Shown here: in pieces, positions 6,680 through 10,704 of the stretch
How positions within the stretch are numbered: the first letter of the stretch is position 1
Layout of the letters: each line of letters begins with the position of its first letter
Source of the DNA: Duncaniella sp.
GTDB lineage: Bacteria > Bacteroidota > Bacteroidia > Bacteroidales > Muribaculaceae
Direction of reading: 5' to 3'
Assembly (NCBI GenBank): GCA_022511285.1
Contig: JAFLRW010000055.1
Span: 1-10,704, forward strand
Length of the DNA stretch: 10,704 nucleotides
Made by a program: the position numbers and the translations under genes
Notes under the pieces: generated by a model
What the model saw: the letters and a program-made list of their open reading frames with translations, nothing else
The model's database searches: none
What the model was told of the DNA's origin: nothing

Positions 6680-7688
6680 GTCCAACCACATCATCATCAT
6701 AGCCGAGGCCGGCGTCAACCACAACGCCTCGATGGAGATGGCCCGACAAATGATTGCCGAAGCCGCCGCCGCCGGGGCCGATTATGTCAAATTCCAGACA
6801 GCCGTGCCCGAACTGGTCATATCATCAATAGCCCCGAAAGCTGAATACCAGAAAGAAACCACGGGCAGAGAAGAATCACAGCTCGATATGTGTCGTGCCA
6901 TCCACCTGCCCCTCTCAGCCTATGCCGAGCTGGCACAACTTTGCCGCGAAAAAGGAATCGGATTTATGTCCACCCCGTTCGACCTCGTCAGCATCGACAC
7001 CCTCGCTCCACTCGGGATGGACTATTGGAAAATCCCCTCCGGCGAGATTACCAACCTCCCTTATCTGCGCAAAATAGCCTCTCTGCACGGCAAAATAATC
7101 CTATCCACAGGGATGTCAAGCCTCCCGGAAATAGAAACAGCCTTAAAGGTGCTCGAAGACAACGGCACTCCGCGCAGCAACGTCATCCTGCTCCACTGCA
7201 CCACACAATACCCCACTCCGATGACCGACGTCAACCTCCGCGCCATGAACACCCTCGCCTCTCTCGGAGCCGGAGATATTGGCTACAGCGACCACACTCT
7301 CGGCATCGAAGTGGCAATAGCCGCAGCCGCACGTGGAGCAAAAGTGATTGAAAAGCATTTCACGCTTGATAAGTCGCTCCCCGGGCCCGACCATCGCGCA
7401 TCGCTTGACCCCGCCGAGCTCAAAGCGCTCGTCTGCGCCGTGCGCAACATCGAAAAAGCACTCGGAACCCCCACCAAGGAGGCTGCACCCTCTGAGCGTC
7501 CGAATATCATCATAGCACGCAAAAGCATTGTGGCCTCACGACACATCAAAAAAGGAGAAATCTTCTCCGATGAAAACATCACCGTCAAACGCCCCGGCGG
7601 AGGCATATCTCCGATGCTATGGGACTCTGTTATAGGCAAAACAGCCTCACGCGATTTTGATTACGACACCCTCATCGAGCTCGAATGA
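6672..7688 (+). CDS. neuB: NeuB/LegI-type nonulosonic acid synthase
   Basis: This 338-residue enzyme of the sialic acid synthase family condenses phosphoenolpyruvate with an N-acyl hexosamine (ManNAc, or the 2,4-diacetamido-6-deoxy sugar in the legionaminate pathway) to make a nine-carbon keto-sugar acid. The TIM-barrel motifs are complete and in order: IAEAGVNHN (10-18), KFQT (40-43), STPFD (100-104), KIPSGE (120-125), STGMS (145-149), HCTTQYPTP (175-183), GYSDHT (204-209) and EKHFTLD (227-233). H208 and H229 have the 21-residue spacing of the two metal-binding histidines of meningococcal NeuB. A C-terminal antifreeze-like SAF domain follows (about 281-338, with KRPGGGISP). The neighbouring LegB-type gene favours legionaminate (LegI) over N-acetylneuraminate, but sequence reading alone cannot settle the substrate. 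The start overlaps the ATP-grasp gene by 8 nt and the stop overlaps the rpoN start, so expression is probably translationally coupled. Confidence 0.88.
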   Translation: MSESNHIIIIAEAGVNHNASMEMARQMIAEAAAAGADYVKFQTAVPELVISSIAPKAEYQKETTGREESQLDMCRAIHLPLSAYAELAQLCREKGIGFMSTPFDLVSIDTLAPLGMDYWKIPSGEITNLPYLRKIASLHGKIILSTGMSSLPEIETALKVLEDNGTPRSNVILLHCTTQYPTPMTDVNLRAMNTLASLGAGDIGYSDHTLGIEVAIAAAARGAKVIEKHFTLDKSLPGPDHRASLDPAELKALVCAVRNIEKALGTPTKEAAPSERPNIIIARKSIVASRHIKKGEIFSDENITVKRPGGGISPMLWDSVIGKTASRDFDYDTLIELE

Positions 7689-9121
7689 AAGAAAACCTTA
7701 CACAAACTATCACACAGCGCACCCTTCAGCGGCTATCACCGTTGCAGATGCGATTCGTGCGTATGCTTGAGATGTCAGAGCCCGAAGTGGAAGAGGAAGT
7801 GAGACGCGAACTCGACGACAATCCGGCCCTCGAGCTGGCTGACTCGCCCGACAACTCCCCGGAAGAGGCATTCCACGAAACCGCCGAAGATATACAGCGT
7901 GCCGACTACCGCTCCGAAGACGACATCCCTTTCTATCGCTTCGAAGCTCGCAATCACTCAGCCGACGACCGCTGGTATGAGCCGGTGGCCGTAGCCGACG
8001 AGGGCTCCCTCTCCGATGTGTTGATGACACAGCTTACCGAAACAGACATCCCCGAACAGGACCTTCCAATAGCTGAATACATAATAGGCAATCTTGACAA
8101 CAACGGCTATCTCACCCGCTCCCTCACCGAAATAGAAGACGACCTTGCTTTCAATGCCGGAATTGACGTCGGTCCGGAGAAAGTCCGTGAAGTGTTTGAG
8201 CGTGTGCGCGCCCTCGACCCGGCCGGAATAGGAGCCTTGGACCTGCGTGACTGCCTGATGCTGCAACTCAAGCGCCTAAAGGAGTCTGCCGATGTCACCC
8301 TCGCCTCAAATATTGTGAGCCGCCATTTCGACCTCTTCTCTCTTCGCCGCTTTGACCGCCTCGAAACACTGCTCCACACCGACCGCACCGCACTGCGTCG
8401 TGCCGTAGAACTGATTCGCTCTCTCGATCCCAAACCGGCAAGCAAAATTGCCGACAGCGACGACATTCGCACTCGCCATATCATTCCGGACTTTATCGTA
8501 GAGCCCGGCGACGATGACGACTCTCTGATTGTAACTATGCCCAACAACGTGCCCGACCTCGTCATTGAGCAGTCGTTCCGCCCCGAATCTCAAATAGTCC
8601 GGCGAGAATCCGGCTCCCGCAAAAACGACGCCATATCTTTCATCGCCCGCAAACGCGAAGAGGCATCTGACTTCATTGACCTCCTGCGCCAACGCCGCAA
8701 CACTCTGATGAAAGTTATGGGAGCAATCCTGCAGAAGCAACGAGAATTTTTCACAACATCCGACGAAAGCACCTTGCGCCCGATGGTACTCAAAGACATC
8801 GCCGCTCTCACCGGATTTGACATCTCGGTTATATCTCGCGCCACATCCGGCAAATATGTAGCCACCCCCACATCAATCTATCCGCTGAAATTCTTTTTCA
8901 ACGAGGGCCTTCCCACTGATGGCGCCGACGAACGCTCCACACAAGCCGTCCTTGCTGCCATAAGCGAACTGATTGCAACCGAGCCCCCTGAATCACCCCT
9001 AAGCGACGAGGCGCTGCTACAAGCCCTCAAAGAGCGTGGCTATGAATTGGCCCGTCGCACTGTTGCCAAATATCGCGACCGTCTCGGCATCCCCATTGCC
9101 CGCCTTCGCAAAAAGATCTGA
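7685..9121 (+). CDS. rpoN: RNA polymerase sigma-54 factor
   Basis: The 478-residue protein has the full sigma-54 layout. Region I (residues 1-50) is rich in Gln and Leu and contains LQRLSPLQM and ELDDNPALEL. An acidic, variable region II follows (about 51-105). The core-binding region includes IGNLDNNGYL (134-143) and LDPAGIGALDLRDC (177-190). The helix-turn-helix region covers about 369-409 with DISVISRATSGKYVATP and FFFNEGL, and the RpoN box ARRTVAKYR is at 456-464. It directs RNA polymerase to -24/-12 promoters and needs an ATP-dependent enhancer-binding activator, none of which is encoded in this window. The ATG overlaps the stop of the nonulosonate synthase gene (ATGA), so translation is probably coupled to that gene. 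No sigma-54-type promoter was found in front of the neighbouring genes. Confidence 0.95.
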   Translation: MKENLTQTITQRTLQRLSPLQMRFVRMLEMSEPEVEEEVRRELDDNPALELADSPDNSPEEAFHETAEDIQRADYRSEDDIPFYRFEARNHSADDRWYEPVAVADEGSLSDVLMTQLTETDIPEQDLPIAEYIIGNLDNNGYLTRSLTEIEDDLAFNAGIDVGPEKVREVFERVRALDPAGIGALDLRDCLMLQLKRLKESADVTLASNIVSRHFDLFSLRRFDRLETLLHTDRTALRRAVELIRSLDPKPASKIADSDDIRTRHIIPDFIVEPGDDDDSLIVTMPNNVPDLVIEQSFRPESQIVRRESGSRKNDAISFIARKREEASDFIDLLRQRRNTLMKVMGAILQKQREFFTTSDESTLRPMVLKDIAALTGFDISVISRATSGKYVATPTSIYPLKFFFNEGLPTDGADERSTQAVLAAISELIATEPPESPLSDEALLQALKERGYELARRTVAKYRDRLGIPIARLRKKI

Positions 9122-9160
9122 CATCACACCTCCACATCCACTCTCACTGCCTCGGATACT

Positions 9161-9769
9161 ATGAACCTTCTCTGCCGCTGCATCTCATTCATCTTCTCCC
9201 CACTCCTTGTTCCGACGTGGGCTATGATATTGGTAGCACGAGTGTCAATCCTGACTCTACTCCCTGCCAATTATATTTGGTGTGCAATATGTGTAATATT
9301 TCTCCTCACCTGCATCCTACCCCTCTCAACCTTCCTATTGCTCTACAAACGAGGCCTCATCAGCACTCCGAGCCTCAACAACCGCACTGACCGCACCATT
9401 CCATACATCATAACCATTTTCTGCTACTGCATCTGTGCCTGGATGATGGTTAGAGCCCGGACTCCATTGTGGCTACCGATGTTTTTTATCGGAGCTTCAG
9501 CAGCCACTGCCGTCAACACTATAATCAACCTATGGTGGAAAATTTCAGGTCACGCCGCGGCAATGGGTGGGCTCACGGCTATGACGTTTCTTATCGCCCT
9601 CTACCACCTTGAAATCACAGATATGTATCCCTGGATTTCGGCTGCAATTATTCTCACCGGAATGGTAATGAGCGCCAGAGTGTATCTGCAGCGCCACACC
9701 CTGATGCAAGTGTTTCTTGGCGTGGCCAACGGATTTCTCTGCATCTGGATATCATCTTTCCTAATTTAA
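9161..9769 (+). CDS. PAP2-like integral membrane protein with altered active-site motif
   Basis: The 202-residue protein is hydrophobic, with about five to six predicted membrane segments (roughly residues 9-34, 39-62, 80-97, 102-123, 135-150, 157-170 and 184-201, some probably merging). Three traces of the PAP2 phosphatase signature are visible in order: NNRTDRTIPY (73-82) for the first motif, SGH (129-131) for the second, and R173 with H179 at the correct spacing for the third. The expected aspartate four residues after H179 is Gln183, the proline before SGH is Ile128, and the usual Ser-Arg pair reads Ala-Arg. Family members act on lipid phosphates such as undecaprenyl pyrophosphate or phosphatidic acid. 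The base and nucleophile histidines (131 and 179) remain, so activity cannot be excluded. It starts 39 nt after rpoN and ends 35 nt before purE. A lipid-carrier recycling role beside glycan genes is attractive but unproven. Confidence 0.68.
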   Translation: MNLLCRCISFIFSPLLVPTWAMILVARVSILTLLPANYIWCAICVIFLLTCILPLSTFLLLYKRGLISTPSLNNRTDRTIPYIITIFCYCICAWMMVRARTPLWLPMFFIGASAATAVNTIINLWWKISGHAAAMGGLTAMTFLIALYHLEITDMYPWISAAIILTGMVMSARVYLQRHTLMQVFLGVANGFLCIWISSFLI

Positions 9770-9804
9770 CTCATTTTACCCACGATATATTTATCTCTCA
9801 GACT

Positions 9805-10314
9805 ATGACACCAACTGTCAGTATCATCATGGGAAGCACCAGCGATCTTCCCATTCTTAAGAAAGCCGCAGACTTCCTTAACTCTATGGAAGTCCCCTTC
9901 GAAATGAACGCTCTTTCCGCCCACCGCACCCCTCTGGAAGTGGAGCAATTTGCTCGAGGAGCCAAGGAAAGAGGCATCAAAGTGATTATCGCTGCCGCAG
10001 GCATGGCTGCCGCTCTCCCCGGCGTAATTGCCGCTATGACCTCTCTCCCGGTGATTGGCATCCCCATCAACTCCACTCTCTCCGGCATGGATGCGCTCTA
10101 CTCAATAGTGCAGATGCCTCCGGGCATATCGGTGGCCACGGTGGGCATCAATGCCGGCATGAACGCTGCAGTGACAGCCGTGCAGATTCTGGCCCTATCC
10201 GACCCCGAATTGGCTAAACGTTTTGAAAATTACCGCTCCACGCTTGCCAACAAGATTGTCAAGGCCAATGAGGAGCTGAAAGATGTGAAATACGACTTTA
10301 AGATTGACCGATGA
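9805..10314 (+). CDS. purE: N5-carboxyaminoimidazole ribonucleotide mutase
   Basis: The 169-residue enzyme rearranges N5-CAIR to CAIR in de novo purine synthesis. Motifs in order are GSTSD (residues 10-14, substrate phosphate and ribose contacts), SAHRTP (38-43, with the catalytic H40), AAAGMAAALPGV (63-74) and the segment IVQMPPGISVATVGINAGMNAA (101-122) of the class I bacterial enzyme. E. coli PurE has a histidine in the AAHLPG segment where this protein has alanine; as I recall, Bacteroidota PurE proteins share this change. The ATG at 9805 gives a full-length N-terminus. No Shine-Dalgarno is visible. The stop overlaps the ispG start by 4 nt (ATGA). No other purine gene is present in the window. 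Confidence 0.95.
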   Translation: MTPTVSIIMGSTSDLPILKKAADFLNSMEVPFEMNALSAHRTPLEVEQFARGAKERGIKVIIAAAGMAAALPGVIAAMTSLPVIGIPINSTLSGMDALYSIVQMPPGISVATVGINAGMNAAVTAVQILALSDPELAKRFENYRSTLANKIVKANEELKDVKYDFKIDR

Positions 10315-10704
10315 AGAGATTCAGCTACGTGCGCCGACCGACGTGGCCGGTGAAAATCGGTATTGTCACTGTGGGAGGTGACCACCCGGTGGCAGTACAG
10401 TCTATGACCTCCACCTCGACGTTGGACACCCTCGGCTCTGCTGCACAGATTGAGAAGATAGTCAGAGCCGGAGGCGAGATTGTGCGCCTCACTGCACAGG
10501 GGGTGCGCGAATCATCCAATCTGACCTCGATACGAGATGAAGTGCGTGCCCGTGGCATCTCTGCACCGCTCGTGGCTGACATCCATTTCAATCCCAAAGC
10601 TGCGTTTGATGCCGCCTCGCGTGTGGAGAAAGTGCGCATCAATCCAGGTAATTTCGTCGACCCCGGGCGAGTGTTCAAGAAGATTGAGTTCACTGACCGA
10701 GAGT
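10311..10704 (+). CDS. ispG: 4-hydroxy-3-methylbut-2-enyl diphosphate synthase (3'-truncated)
   Basis: The frame opens with ATG at 10311 and stays open to the end of the window, giving 131 residues. The N-terminal TIM-barrel part of IspG (GcpE) is clear: VTVGGDHPVAVQSMTSTST, then IEKIVRAGGEIVRLTAQG, APLVADIHFNPKAA, and VEKVRINPGNFVDP. IspG is the iron-sulfur enzyme that reductively converts the cyclic diphosphate MEcPP to HMBPP in the methylerythritol phosphate route to isoprenoids. The cysteines that bind the [4Fe-4S] cluster are in the C-terminal domain beyond the window edge. The start codon overlaps the purE stop codon by 4 nt, which implies translational coupling. Isoprenoid supply feeds undecaprenyl phosphate, the lipid carrier for envelope glycans, but no direct functional link can be read from the sequence. 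Confidence 0.93.
   Translation, partial: MKRFSYVRRPTWPVKIGIVTVGGDHPVAVQSMTSTSTLDTLGSAAQIEKIVRAGGEIVRLTAQGVRESSNLTSIRDEVRARGISAPLVADIHFNPKAAFDAASRVEKVRINPGNFVDPGRVFKKIEFTDRE

Larger units (their letters stand above)
2737..9121 (+). other. Predicted transcription unit: Wzi-type to rpoN
   Basis: Six genes run in the same direction with gaps of 12, 3 and 7 nt and then overlaps of 8 and 4 nt. The only recognisable promoter element is at 2692-2699 and no terminator-like hairpin with a T tract is seen between the genes. They are therefore likely to be one operon. The following genes (39-nt and 35-nt gaps, then a 4-nt overlap) could be read through on the same transcript. Confidence 0.65.

Noticed and set aside
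6931..6944. TGGCAC…TTGC resembling a sigma-54 -24/-12 promoter upstream of rpoN
   Set aside because: The spacing between the GG and GC elements is one base too short for sigma-54 and the site is inside the neuB-type coding sequence.
9786..9793. TATATTTA close to the TAnnTTTG -7 consensus before purE
   Set aside because: The last base does not match, no -33 element is seen, and transcription would start only a few bases before the ATG.
1..10704. CRISPR arrays, tRNA or rRNA genes, insertion sequences, attachment sites
   Set aside because: No regularly spaced repeats, no transposase or integrase, no terminal inverted repeats and no RNA gene could be seen; the window is almost fully occupied by protein-coding genes.

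Overview
This window is a high-GC, single-strand block of genes from a member of the Bacteroidota, most likely a gut Bacteroidales and possibly Muribaculaceae-like. Three things support this: a TonB-linked outer membrane beta-barrel protein of the type common in that phylum, a TAnnTTTG promoter element ahead of the second gene, and gene starts that mostly lack a Shine-Dalgarno sequence. The phylum call is firm; the family call is a guess. All ten recognisable genes are on the + strand.

Layout: positions 3-2456 hold the 3' part of a large outer membrane beta-barrel/TonB-receptor-like gene whose start lies upstream of the window. It ends in a glycine-rich tail. A 280-bp intergenic region follows, with a likely intrinsic terminator (2566-2608) and then a -7 promoter element (2692-2699). 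From 2737 a tightly packed series begins: a Wzi-type outer membrane protein, a small lipocalin-like lipoprotein, a LegB-type nucleotide-sugar 4,6-dehydratase, an ATP-grasp ligase, a NeuB/LegI-type nonulosonate synthase and sigma-54 (rpoN). Intergenic gaps are 12, 3 and 7 nt, followed by overlaps of 8 and 4 nt. After short gaps of 39 and 35 nt come a degenerate PAP2-like membrane protein, purE, and the 5' end of ispG, which overlaps purE by 4 nt and runs off the window.

How the genes fit together (inference): Wzi, the lipoprotein and the three sugar enzymes look like an envelope-glycan module that makes or exports a legionaminic/sialic-type nonulosonic acid. The pathway is incomplete here: no aminotransferase, acetyltransferase, hydrolysing epimerase, CMP-transferase or glycosyltransferase is present. 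The ATP-grasp ligase between the dehydratase and the synthase is the least explained member and the best candidate for new chemistry. The global regulator rpoN is translationally coupled to the end of this module, and the downstream genes (PAP2-like, purE, ispG) are housekeeping or conserved functions that may share its transcript.
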